Source: Deltaproteobacteria bacterium (lineage in GTDB: Bacteria; Desulfobacterota; Desulfobulbia; Desulfobulbales; JAGXFP01). Taken from it: 64,000 nt of DNA. Each line of letters starts with the position of its first letter. Within the stretch, counting starts at the first letter, position 1. Positions 52,607-60,841 of the stretch are shown here, piece by piece. A program made the translations under genes and the position numbers. Below the pieces are notes generated by a model that was not told the DNA's origin, ran no database searches, and saw nothing but the letters and a program-made list of their open reading frames with translations. The stretch spans positions 1-64,000 of the forward strand of contig JAGVGT010000024.1 in the NCBI GenBank assembly GCA_020056965.1, written 5' to 3'.

Positions 52607-53809
52607 CTACTCATCTTTCAGGGCCAGCAGCGGTTCTTCCTTGGCCAGTCGGTAGATGGGTACGATGGCCCCGATCAGGCATACTCCGGCGCCGACGATG
52701 ATCGCCAGTAGGCTGAGGAAGATGCTGGCCGCTGAGGTCACTGGCATGTTGCCGAGGCGGCTCATCAGGGTGAAGTCGCGGGCCAGGATGTTCAACAATA
52801 GATGGCCGGCCACCACCCCGAGCAGGCCACCCAGGAAGCTGATAATGGCCGCTTCGGTGACAAACATTTTAATGATGTGACCGCGGCTGGCCCCGATGGC
52901 CCGCAAGATTCCCACCTCACGGCGGCGTTCATTGGTGATGGCGGTAAAAGTCGACCAGGCCAGCAGGATCGAGAGGGTCGAGGCGATCATGATGGTGATC
53001 GCGAAAATTCTGATGATGTCGCGCAGGGTAGCCCGGATATCCTTACCGATGCTGCCCCTGGTCATCAATCCCACCTGCGGGTTGACCGAGCGAATCTTGG
53101 TCATGGCCGTATCCAAGTCCACGCCCTCCTTGAGCTTCAGAAAGACAATGGAAATCTCCTTGGCCTTGCGCTGGCCGGTGGCCTCGGTGGAGATTGAGTC
53201 CAAGTCCTCCCGGCGCATGAAGAGACCGTGATCGAGGCCGGTGCCGGTTTCGGTTAGGTGCCCCACCACCTTGATGCTCTTGCCGAAGAGGGTGGCGGTA
53301 TTGATCAGTCCCAGGTACTCATGGACGTAACTGCCCACGTAAATCTCACCGGCTTTGAGTTCCGCCTTGGTGTCAAGCCAGGGCTTAATGACGAAATCGG
53401 TCTTCTGGTCGATGGCCACTACCTGCCCGGCGACGATGCTGCAACATCCAGATTCCAGAGTGTTCAGATAAATGTGGTAGGTGGCCTGTTCGACCTCCGG
53501 CAGGTCTTTCAGGGAGTCATAGACGAACTCGTCCATGTAGAAGGTCTTTTCGTTGCTCTCTAGAATGAACTCTTCGGCCAGATCGACGGCCTCGGCCGGC
53601 ACCACCACGATGTCGGCTCCGAGTTTGCGGGAGGCCTCCTTAATGTCTTCCTGGATGGCCCGGTTGAAGAGCAGGGCGAAAACCAGGAGGGCGACCAGCA
53701 TGGCAACGGCCAGCACCAGGATGAGATTGCGAAACATCTTCCTGGTCACGCTTTTCCATGCTACGGCCGCCAAGGAATTGACTTTGGGAGGCTTGAGCGA
53801 TTTCGGCAA
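52607..53809 (-). CDS. FtsX/MacB-type ABC permease with CC motif (locus B)
   Basis: A 400-aa inner-membrane protein with the same plan as the locus A permease: TM1 about 27-50, outer domain 51-275, three TM helices at the end. Shared features include KLGADIVVVPA, FYMDE after it, the double cysteine C122-C123 (ESGCCSIVAGQ) and DFVIKPWLDT, which matches DFTVMPWLEK of the locus A protein. Its likely ATPase is the divergent gene at 55495. It follows the cytochrome B gene on the same strand beyond a terminator. Confidence 0.85.
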   Translation of the reverse strand: MPKSLKPPKVNSLAAVAWKSVTRKMFRNLILVLAVAMLVALLVFALLFNRAIQEDIKEASRKLGADIVVVPAEAVDLAEEFILESNEKTFYMDEFVYDSLKDLPEVEQATYHIYLNTLESGCCSIVAGQVVAIDQKTDFVIKPWLDTKAELKAGEIYVGSYVHEYLGLINTATLFGKSIKVVGHLTETGTGLDHGLFMRREDLDSISTEATGQRKAKEISIVFLKLKEGVDLDTAMTKIRSVNPQVGLMTRGSIGKDIRATLRDIIRIFAITIMIASTLSILLAWSTFTAITNERRREVGILRAIGASRGHIIKMFVTEAAIISFLGGLLGVVAGHLLLNILARDFTLMSRLGNMPVTSAASIFLSLLAIIVGAGVCLIGAIVPIYRLAKEEPLLALKDE

Positions 53810-53833
53810 TTTGTTTCCCTAGCGTTGTTTTTT

Positions 53834-53871
53834 AAAAAAAAGAGGGGGACTCGAAAGTCCCCCTCTTTTTA
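53834..53871 (-). terminator. Intrinsic terminator after cytochrome B
   Basis: AGAGGGGGACT and AGTCCCCCTCT form an 11-bp perfect stem around a four-base loop, with a long T run on the minus strand (and TTTTT on the plus strand). It separates the cytochrome B gene from the permease, as in locus A. Confidence 0.88.
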
Positions 53872-53906
53872 GCACAAAATTTCAACTGCGGTAAGAATAA
53901 ATCCTC

Positions 53907-55082
53907 TTACTTGAAGTTGCCGTCCAAGCCGCAGAGTACGGCGTGCTCCTCGATGCCTTCAGCCTTATGGCAGGCCTGGCAAACTGAGGTCGGTCCGCCA
54001 ATGAACTTTTTGGCGGCAACGTCATACAGTTTAAGCTGACCGTCCATGGTGAACTCGCCGTCCTTGGGCTTCTGCGGGTTTTCGCAGGAGTCGCCGACGG
54101 CCTTGGTCCGTGAGGTGGCGATGACGTACTTGCCGTCCGGGGTGAACATGGCGTCGTGGTTCTCTTCCAGGTTGGCCATGGGCTCCACGTCGATGGCCTG
54201 GAGGGTCTTGGCGTCAACCAGGAAGAACACACTGCCGCCGGAGGCCGCGATCAGGGAATCATCCGGTGAATAGAATGTCCGGAAGGTCACGGAATTAGGC
54301 ATGCCAGCAACAGTACCCTTGTTAAGGGTCTTGACCTCGCCCTTGGTCAGCTTGGCCAGGTCGAGCTCAACCAGGTCCATCTTGCCGCTGGTCTTGCCGT
54401 GCATCTTGTCGGCGGCATTCTTGACCACCAGCAGCTTGGTCTGGGCGTGGTTGGTGTTGCCGTGATAGAACTTGTAGGGGCCGGTGTCGGCGTCGGTGCC
54501 TTCCAGGAAGACCCGCTGGGTCCGCTTGAGGTCGGACTTGTTGAACACGTCAATATAGGCCGCGCTGGTCATGGTCATCGGGATGAAAGAATCCTTGGAC
54601 TGGCCGGAACCGCAGTACATGGCCTTGGAGTCGGTGGCCTTGGCATCTACGTCGATGACCACATCCTGAATGATCTTGCCGGTCTTGAGGTCGGTCTTGC
54701 CGACGTGGACTCCGTTGGCGGCCTTGTCGACCTTGTAAGTTGACCACAGCAAGGTGTTGCGGTCATTCCTGTCGATGCGGGCGTCATGGACGGGATGAGT
54801 GTCTTTGGTGCCGATGTCGATCTTGGTCAGTTTGGTGACCTTGATCGGCTGGGCGGCGGTGGGATCAATTATTGCCTCGGCCTGGGCGAAGTGACCGCCC
54901 ATGCCGGCCACGTAGAAGGTGGCCTTGTAGAAGCTGGGAGCCGCGGCTGCCGCCGGGGCGCTGGCTGCCGGTGCGGCCGGGGGTTTGTCGCCCATGGCGA
55001 AGACGTTGGTAAGTCCGAATACTCCCAATGCCGCCGCGCCGGTCAGCATTGAGCCCACCAATAACTTTTTCGAAACTTTCAT
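53907..55082 (-). CDS. Exported beta-propeller monoheme c-type cytochrome (copy B)
   Basis: A 391-aa secreted protein. A Sec signal (MKVSKKLLVGSMLTGAAALG...) is followed by an Ala/Pro-rich linker and then KATFYVAGMGGHFAQAEAII, the counterpart of IAYIAGHGGHLAIIDL in copy A. Blade-like strands include KMDLVELDLAK and GQLKLYDVAAK. Near the end C368-Q-A-C371-H372 binds heme c, followed by HAVLCGLDG. Additional Cys lie in MYCGSGQ and DSCENPQ. AAGGAGG precedes the ATG at 55082. The promoter block is almost identical to that of copy A. Probably periplasmic; role unknown. Confidence 0.8.
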   Translation of the reverse strand: MKVSKKLLVGSMLTGAAALGVFGLTNVFAMGDKPPAAPAASAPAAAAAPSFYKATFYVAGMGGHFAQAEAIIDPTAAQPIKVTKLTKIDIGTKDTHPVHDARIDRNDRNTLLWSTYKVDKAANGVHVGKTDLKTGKIIQDVVIDVDAKATDSKAMYCGSGQSKDSFIPMTMTSAAYIDVFNKSDLKRTQRVFLEGTDADTGPYKFYHGNTNHAQTKLLVVKNAADKMHGKTSGKMDLVELDLAKLTKGEVKTLNKGTVAGMPNSVTFRTFYSPDDSLIAASGGSVFFLVDAKTLQAIDVEPMANLEENHDAMFTPDGKYVIATSRTKAVGDSCENPQKPKDGEFTMDGQLKLYDVAAKKFIGGPTSVCQACHKAEGIEEHAVLCGLDGNFK

Positions 55083-55206
55083 GCATTCCTCCTTAAGGAT
55101 TTGAGTTGCGGCGGTGCACCCTTGTCTTGGTTGCCGCCGGGCCTTCACTTGTTTTGCCCAACATGAAATGAAGGGAATTAACAATTGATGCTTGATCCGA
55201 TCTTCC

Positions 55207-55254
55207 ACCACAACGTGGTATGTAATGGGTACCCCCCCTGCGACAATCTGTCAA
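55207..55254 (-). promoter_or_regulatory. Promoter/operator block B, shared with locus A
   Basis: On the minus strand TTGACA (55254-55249) begins a block whose first 25 bases equal those at 9145-9169, followed by a variable 7-mer and the palindrome CATACCACG-T-TGTGGT. It lies about 125 nt upstream of the cytochrome B ATG. Conservation of promoter-like and palindromic parts across about 46 kb indicates control by the same factor. Confidence 0.65.
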
Positions 55255-55353
55255 TATGAATTTCCCCGTCAGACATCACTTATCTGACTTTGCTCTGAAT
55301 AATAAATGGAAAAGAGGGCGGTCCAGTCTGTTCGATTTTCGACGGAATTGCCG

Positions 55354-55416
55354 CTTGCGCAAATTCCCCCTTTGATATAGTCTTTGCCCGTGGCCGCAGG
55401 GCGGTAAAACGGCCAC
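55354..55416 (+). promoter_or_regulatory. Possible promoter and leader hairpin of the ATPase-NosL operon
   Basis: TTGCGC (55354-55359) and TATAGT (55376-55381) could be a suboptimal -35/-10 pair (16-bp spacing). Just downstream GTGGCCG (55390-55396) pairs with CGGCCAC (55410-55416). Weak evidence; included because the plus-strand operon starting at 55495 must have a promoter here. Confidence 0.3.
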
Positions 55417-55494
55417 AGTCACGGTGAGCTTGATAATTGATTGCTGTCGCTGCTATTCTCAAGCGTCACTCCCCCTTACTGACGATGGTCTTTC

Positions 55495-56196
55495 ATGACA
55501 CTTATCGAATGTCGCGATCTTCTTAAGGTTTACCCGGTTGACGGCCAGGATTTTCGCGCTGTCGATGGAGTCTCCTTTGGTGTGGAGGAGGGGGATTTTG
55601 TCGCCATTCTCGGCCACTCCGGATCAGGCAAGACCACCCTCCTGAGCCTGATCGGCGGGCTGGCCCGTCCTGATCGGGGAGAGGTTCTGGTTGCCGGGCG
55701 TAACTGCTGGGCTCAGAGCGATGCCGAACTGGCAGTGATGCGTAACGCCACCATCGGTTTTATCTTCCAATTTGGTAGCCTGATTCCCACCCTGACCGCT
55801 CTGGAGAATATTCTTTTACCCCTCTCCTTTGCCGGTTCTCTTGCCGCGGAGCGGGAAAGCACAGCTCTGGCGCTGGAATTACTCGACCAAGTAGGGCTGT
55901 CCGAAAAGGGCAACGCCTTTCCCGCCCAACTTTCCGGCGGCCAGCAGCGGCGGGTGGCTATCGCCAGGGCCTTCATCAACCGGCCCCGCATCATTCTGGC
56001 CGATGAGCCCACCGGCGATCTCGACGAGGAGACCGAGCGGGAGATTCTTAAACTCTTCCGCTATTATAATGAAACGGTGGGAACTACTTTTCTGGTCGTC
56101 ACCCACAACAGCCAGCTGACCGAGAGCCAAAAGCGGCCCCGCACTTTCGCCATGAAAAATGGTCGACTCAGTGAAACTACCGTCAGGGGGCAGTAA
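55495..56196 (+). CDS. ABC transporter ATPase, LolD/MacB type (locus B, first)
   Basis: A 233-aa ATPase with Walker [22 protein letters not shown], signature [14 protein letters not shown], Walker [17 protein letters not shown] and VTHN. It is closer to the locus A ATPase (shared [18 protein letters not shown] and DEETEREI) than to the second ATPase at 58681, so it probably serves the CC-type permease at 52607, transcribed divergently. The next gene starts 2 bp after its stop. Confidence 0.92.
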   Translation: MTLIECRDLLKVYPVDGQDFRAVDGVSFGVEEGDFVAILGHSGSGKTTLLSLIGGLARPDRGEVLVAGRNCWAQSDAELAVMRNATIGFIFQFGSLIPTLTALENILLPLSFAGSLAAERESTALALELLDQVGLSEKGNAFPAQLSGGQQRRVAIARAFINRPRIILADEPTGDLDEETEREILKLFRYYNETVGTTFLVVTHNSQLTESQKRPRTFAMKNGRLSETTVRGQ

Positions 56197-56198
56197 AA

Positions 56199-57188
56199 AT
56201 GCGCCGATTATTTCGCCAGTCCTGTTTCCTGGTCGCCATTGTTTTGACCGGTCTGGTGGTTCTCTCTGCCTGTTCCCGTGGAGAAAACAAGCTGGCGGTG
56301 GGTGATTCCGGACCAGACTTTCTTGTCGAGGATCTCGACGGACACGCCGTTCGACTCTCCGAGTTGCGCAATCGACCCGTGGTGCTGCGCTTCTTCGTCA
56401 CCGATTGCAAGTTCTGCCGGGCCGACACCGGAGTTTTCAGCGATTATTACCGTAAGCACCAGGCGCAGGGGTTGGAGGTGATTTACATCACCACAACCAC
56501 CGACCGCGACCAGGTCAGAGCCTTCTCCAAAGAATTGCAAATTCCTTTTCCGGTGGTTATTGACTACAACCGCAAGGTATCTCAGGCTTACAACATCAAA
56601 GTTGAGCCACAGACTGTGATCCTGGGCACCGACCATCGCATCAAGGGGGCCATCCTCGGCGGGGTTGGCGAGAAGGAGTTGGATGAGGTCCTTGGCGTGC
56701 TCTGGGGTAGCGTTGGGCCGGCCAGCTCGGTTGCTGGTCCCGTCGCCGTGCCGGCTGATCTCCGCGATCACCTGAAAGATGATGCCAGATGCCCGGTTTG
56801 CGGCATGTTTGTCGCCAAATTTGAGGTGTGGGTCACCAGGATTGAGATCGCCCCAGGCGAATTCCTCGATTTCGATGGGGTCAAGGATCTTCTGGCCTAC
56901 TACTTCAAGCCCACTGCTTACGGCGGCAATGAATTGCCGGCTGCCAGCCGAATCTGGGTCAAGGACTACTATTCTTTGAAGTGGTTGGATGCCAAAGAGG
57001 CCTTCTTCGTCTCCGGCAGCGACGTTAACGGCCCCATGGGTTCCGAGTTGATTCCTTTTGCCAACCGAGCGGCCGCGGAATCATTCCTGACCGACCATCA
57101 TGGCAAAAGGGTGACTGCCTTTGCGGAAATCACCCCGGGCTTGGTCGAGGAGCTGCGGGGCGGCGCCCAGATGAAGCCGGGAGCATAA
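56199..57188 (+). CDS. Thioredoxin (TlpA/AhpC-like)-NosL fusion lipoprotein
   Basis: A 329-aa lipoprotein (lipobox VVLSAC25). Residues about 35-170 are a TlpA/redoxin domain (GDSGPDFLVEDLDG) with the active-site pair C70-K-F-C73. Residues about 185-320 are a NosL domain with C198-P-V-C201-G-M203, FDGVKDLLAYYF and GPMGSELIPF containing M280. NosL binds Cu(I) and helps assemble the copper sites of nitrous oxide reductase in denitrifiers; TlpA-type domains reduce disulfides needed for metal loading. Fusing them suggests one protein that both reduces a thiol site and delivers copper on the outer face of the membrane (inference). No nosZ is in the window. Confidence 0.9.
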   Translation: MRRLFRQSCFLVAIVLTGLVVLSACSRGENKLAVGDSGPDFLVEDLDGHAVRLSELRNRPVVLRFFVTDCKFCRADTGVFSDYYRKHQAQGLEVIYITTTTDRDQVRAFSKELQIPFPVVIDYNRKVSQAYNIKVEPQTVILGTDHRIKGAILGGVGEKELDEVLGVLWGSVGPASSVAGPVAVPADLRDHLKDDARCPVCGMFVAKFEVWVTRIEIAPGEFLDFDGVKDLLAYYFKPTAYGGNELPAASRIWVKDYYSLKWLDAKEAFFVSGSDVNGPMGSELIPFANRAAAESFLTDHHGKRVTAFAEITPGLVEELRGGAQMKPGA

Positions 57189-57191
57189 CCG

Positions 57192-57494
57192 ATGCGGCCT
57201 TCGCTGCTCCTGGCTTTACTCCTACTTGCCATAGGCATCCTTGACGTCGGTCTCTTGCTGCAGTCTGGGCAACAGCGGGCGGCCTGGCCGGTGCGCATGG
57301 CCTCGGCCGGGATTGCTACCGAGGCCTTGGGTTTGACAGATCTCTGCATTGCTACCGAAGCCCGTTATACCCGGCACCCAGCCGTCTCCGACCCGCTTGC
57401 CCCCTTCATGGATCATCCCGGTGGACTGGAGCATTTCCCCACCGGCTCCTTTTGGGCCTATCCGTGGCAACACCTGCGGGGAGCCAGTTTGTGA
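57192..57494 (+). CDS. Small exported or membrane-anchored protein of unknown function
   Basis: A 100-aa protein. The first about 25 residues are hydrophobic (LLLALLLLAIGILDVGLLL) and form an anchor or signal. The rest contains a Cys (LTDLCIATEARYTRHP) and a C-terminal HPGGLEHFPTGSFWAYP stretch. The stop overlaps the GTG start of the next permease (GTGA), so it is translationally coupled and probably a dedicated subunit. I do not recognise the family. Confidence 0.75.
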   Translation: MRPSLLLALLLLAIGILDVGLLLQSGQQRAAWPVRMASAGIATEALGLTDLCIATEARYTRHPAVSDPLAPFMDHPGGLEHFPTGSFWAYPWQHLRGASL

Positions 57495-58672
57495 ACTTCC
57501 TCCTCGAAAAACAGCTCAACCTGCTTGATTACGCCTTGGCCTCGCTGTGGCGCCGCAAGCTCAAGAACCTGGGGATCATGAGTGTCTTCGCGGGGGTGAT
57601 TTGCCTGGTTGCCTCCTTCCAGTTCCTCACGGCCAGTTTAACCGCCACCGCCCAGGATTTGTTGGCCGAGGCCCCGGAAATCGTGGTCCAGCAGATGTCG
57701 GCCGGGCGCCAGGAGGCATTGCCGCTCAGCTATCTATCCAGCCTGGAAGAGTTGAACGGCGTCCGCACCGTCGCCCCGCGCATCTGGGGTTACTACTTCA
57801 GCGAAATTTCCGGCGCCAACTATACAGTGTTGGCGGTGGATCCGAGCGTTATGCCCAAAGGCGACCGGCTGTTTCAGGCCGTGGAAGGCCAGCTGCCGAG
57901 CGGACCGGGCGAGGCGGTGTTGGGCAGCGGGGTGGCCGCTGACCTCAAGTTGGCAGGGCGGCGGAGCTTTTCCCTTTTTCGGCCGGATTTGACCTTGAAG
58001 CCAATGCAGATGGTCGGGGTCTTTAAGCCCGATACCGACCTGCTCACCGCCGACCTGATCTACACCACCCCGGACGCGGCCCGTGATCTCTTCGCGATTC
58101 CCGCCGACCATTGCACCGACCTCTGTGTTTACGTGGCCAATCCCCGTGAGATCGGGACCATCGCCAAAAAGATTTCTGTCATCTTGCCCGGCACTCGGGT
58201 ACTGACCCGGCCCCAGATCAGCCAAACCTACCGGGTGGTCTTCGGCTGGCGCAGTGGTTTTGCCTCGATCTGTCTGCTGAGTGCCTTGGCCGCCTTTGTG
58301 ATTCTCGCCTGGGACAAGGCCTCTGGCCTCTCGGCCGAGGAGAAGCGGGAGATTGCTATCCTCAAGGTTCTGGGTTGGCAGACCGGTGACATTCTACTCC
58401 TGCGCTGCTGGGAAAGTCTGATTGCGGCCGGGTTGGCCTGGCTGCTGGGTTGCACTGCCGCCTATCTGCATGTCTTCTGGCTGGGTGGCGCGCTCTTTAA
58501 GCCGGTGATGTTGGGCTGGTCGGTGATCCATCCCCAGCTGCGGTTGCTGCCGGTAGTGTCCACCGCAGATCTGTTGCTGATCTTCACCATGTCGGTGGTG
58601 CCATATCTCGCTGCCACCGTGATTCCGGCCTGGCGGGCCGCGATTACCCCGCCAGATGCAGCGATTCGCTAG
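57491..58672 (+). CDS. FtsX-type ABC permease (locus B, second)
   Basis: A 393-aa permease: TM1 about 27-50, outer domain about 55-255, and C-terminal TM helices about 258-278, 312-345 and 360-385. The outer domain has APEIVVQQMSAGR, a YYFSEISGANYTVLAVDP strand and a C208-T-D-L-C212 pair. It differs from the two CC-type permeases but keeps EKREIAILKVLGWQ, the FtsX coupling helix. I start at GTG 57491, which overlaps the preceding gene and has GGGGAG at good spacing, rather than at the longer TTG. Its partner is the ATPase at 58681. Confidence 0.88.
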   Translation: MNFLLEKQLNLLDYALASLWRRKLKNLGIMSVFAGVICLVASFQFLTASLTATAQDLLAEAPEIVVQQMSAGRQEALPLSYLSSLEELNGVRTVAPRIWGYYFSEISGANYTVLAVDPSVMPKGDRLFQAVEGQLPSGPGEAVLGSGVAADLKLAGRRSFSLFRPDLTLKPMQMVGVFKPDTDLLTADLIYTTPDAARDLFAIPADHCTDLCVYVANPREIGTIAKKISVILPGTRVLTRPQISQTYRVVFGWRSGFASICLLSALAAFVILAWDKASGLSAEEKREIAILKVLGWQTGDILLLRCWESLIAAGLAWLLGCTAAYLHVFWLGGALFKPVMLGWSVIHPQLRLLPVVSTADLLLIFTMSVVPYLAATVIPAWRAAITPPDAAIR

Positions 58673-58680
58673 GGGGTGAG

Positions 58681-59373
58681 ATGGCCGACAGTGTTGACAT
58701 GATCGTGCTTGACTCGGTAAGCAAGATTTACAATCGGGGCCGATTGAACGAGGTCACGGCCCTGCATGAGGTGAGCCTCGCAGTTGCCTCCGGCAGCATG
58801 GTCTGTCTGCGCGGGGCCAGCGGGTCGGGAAAATCAACCCTGCTCTCGATCATCGGCTGCGTTATCCCGCCCAGTAGCGGCCGGGCGATCATCGCCGGCA
58901 AGCCGCTCTCCAGGCTGCCCGACCGTTTTCTCACCATCCACCGGCGCAGCCATATCGGCTTTATCTTCCAACAGTTCAACGTCTTGCCAGAGCTGACTGT
59001 GCTGGATAACGTCACCCTGCCGCTACTGCCCTTAGGCGTCGGGCCGGCGGAACGGCGGCGGCGGGGCGGTGAACTGCTGGCTGGCCTGGGCATCGACCAC
59101 CGGGCTAGCTTTCCGGCCGGACAGATCTCCGGCGGCGAGCTGCAGCGGGTAGCTATCGCCCGGGCTCTGATCAACGATCCCCCCATAATTTTGGCCGACG
59201 AGCCTACCGCTCATCTCGACAGTAAATTAAGCCGGGAATTTATGGCCACTATGGCTGAACTGAAACGAGGAGGTAAGACCATCGTCATCGCCTCCCACGA
59301 TTCCTTGGTCACCGACAGCCCAGACCTGGACCGGATTATCAACGTCAAAGACGGCCGGATCGATGTTTCTTAG
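58681..59373 (+). CDS. ABC transporter ATPase, MacB/LolD type (locus B, second)
   Basis: A 230-aa ATPase with Walker A GASGSGKST, FIFQQFNVLPELTVLDNV, signature ISGGELQRVAIARAL, Walker [13 protein letters not shown] and ASHD. It starts 8 bp after the permease stop and overlaps the following membrane protein gene by 11 bp. It pairs with the permease at 57491. Confidence 0.92.
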   Translation: MADSVDMIVLDSVSKIYNRGRLNEVTALHEVSLAVASGSMVCLRGASGSGKSTLLSIIGCVIPPSSGRAIIAGKPLSRLPDRFLTIHRRSHIGFIFQQFNVLPELTVLDNVTLPLLPLGVGPAERRRRGGELLAGLGIDHRASFPAGQISGGELQRVAIARALINDPPIILADEPTAHLDSKLSREFMATMAELKRGGKTIVIASHDSLVTDSPDLDRIINVKDGRIDVS

Positions 59374-60382
59374 TATCTGGAGCCTGGCTCTGACCTTTTG
59401 CGGGGCCATTGCGTTGTTCCTGGTCGCGGTGGCCGCTCGCACCGGCTGGCGGGTTTTGCGTCACTGGGACCCGGCCAGCGACGACTCGCTGCAGATCAGC
59501 TTGGAAAGTGAAACCTGGCTAGCCTCTACCCTGGTTGAATACGGGCTGGCCCTGCAGATCCTGAGCCTGCTGCTCTTTATCCTGGCCGCCGATCAGTTCA
59601 GCCAGGTGATTGCCGGGGCCATGTGCGCCACCGGCAGCTTGATGGCCGATCCCTACGGGATGCCAACCTTGTATGTCAAGCTGGCCGGGGTTTTTCTTTA
59701 TGGCTTTTGGCTGCTCCTGCATCAGCTCGATATCCGGGTTGAGACTTATCCTCTGGTCCGAATCAAATTTATTTACTTGTTGGTCCTGCTGCCTTTTCTG
59801 CTGGCTGACGTCACACTACAGACCCTCTTCATAGCGGGACTCAAGCCGGACATCATCACCTCCTGCTGCTCGGTGGTCTTCGCCGAGGCCGGTCCCGACA
59901 GCGGCAACCTCATGGGGATCCTGCCGAACGAACTCATGCTGGCTGTTTACTACTTGGCCATCCTAGGGTTGGCGATGGTCGGGATCCTATTACTCTATGG
60001 TGGCTGGGTGGAACGCTTCCGGACGTTGCTCATCAGCGTCTACACCTTGGGCTGGTTTGGCTTCTTTTTTCTGGCCCTGACGGTGATCACCGCGATCATC
60101 TCTTGCTACATCTACGCTATGCCGAACCACCGCTGCCCCTTCTGCATCATCAAACCGGAGTACCACTACATCGGTCTGGGCATCTACGCTACACTGATCG
60201 GCGGTGCTTTTTTCGGCTCCTCCATTGGCGTTGCCGCCTTGATCGGCCGCCGTCCTGACCTGACCAGGCCAGTCGCGCGCTATCGGCGGGTGGCGATCAA
60301 AATATCCTTATCCCTTCTGGCGGTCTTCACCATTCTCTCCTCCTACCACTATCTGCGCTACCTCTTCGTCGGCGGTGAATAA
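59363..60382 (+). CDS. Cys-rich polytopic membrane protein, possibly DsbB/VKOR-like in function
   Basis: A 339-aa protein with about eight TM helices. Conserved-looking Cys motifs sit at loops: M-C88-A-T-G-S-L-M-A-D-P-Y-G, S-C168-C169-S, and H-R-C258-P-F-C261-I-I-K-P-E-Y-H. A C-P-x-C pair beside a TM helix recalls DsbB and VKOR, which pass electrons between quinone and periplasmic thiols, but the overall sequence is not one I recognise. As last gene of an operon with a thioredoxin-NosL protein, it may be that protein's redox partner (inference). Its start overlaps the ATPase end by 11 bp. Confidence 0.75.
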   Translation: MFLSIWSLALTFCGAIALFLVAVAARTGWRVLRHWDPASDDSLQISLESETWLASTLVEYGLALQILSLLLFILAADQFSQVIAGAMCATGSLMADPYGMPTLYVKLAGVFLYGFWLLLHQLDIRVETYPLVRIKFIYLLVLLPFLLADVTLQTLFIAGLKPDIITSCCSVVFAEAGPDSGNLMGILPNELMLAVYYLAILGLAMVGILLLYGGWVERFRTLLISVYTLGWFGFFFLALTVITAIISCYIYAMPNHRCPFCIIKPEYHYIGLGIYATLIGGAFFGSSIGVAALIGRRPDLTRPVARYRRVAIKISLSLLAVFTILSSYHYLRYLFVGGE

Positions 60383-60772
60383 ACAGGGTCTACCCAACGT
60401 AGCTGAGCGACTCCCCGTTATCATTTGGCAAAGCAGACCCTTCTGGAAACTGGGTAGCAATTCGAACAGATAGTTTGAAGTCGGTCTGGTGAAAATGGCC
60501 GACCCAAGTAAACTAAGCATAGGATAGATGATCGCGAGGCTTTAGGGCGGGGAATTGGCTGGGCTGACTTCCTCTTGTTGAGACTAGCTGCGGTTTTGCC
60601 TCGATTTGCCGTTTTGTTGCTGGCAGCAATTGAGAGGCGTTATGTTGAAGGCCAGAATGGGCGGGAAAAAACCGAGGATGGAGTGCCGCAGCCTTTTTTA
60701 CGCGCTAACCATTATTAAACAACATCTGGACCAAGAGAGCTGGGGAGAGTGTGAAAAGGGGCAAGCAGAGAT
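60383..60772. other. Intergenic stretch after the locus B operon
   Basis: About 390 bp with no convincing gene. A 79-codon plus-strand frame from 60606 runs straight through the terminator hairpin and has no credible ribosome site, so it is not annotated. I see no further structure here. Confidence 0.4.
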
Positions 60773-60811
60773 AAAAAAGGTCGCCGAGAGGGATAACTCT
60801 CGGCGACCTTT
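60773..60811 (-). terminator. Intrinsic terminator of the multiheme cytochrome gene
   Basis: AAAGGTCGCCGAGAG (60776-60790) pairs perfectly with CTCTCGGCGACCTTT (60797-60811) around a six-base loop; the minus strand continues with T residues. It lies 30 bp after the cytochrome stop. Confidence 0.9.
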
Positions 60812-60841
60812 AGGGGGATTAACTAGATATCTAAGGGACTA

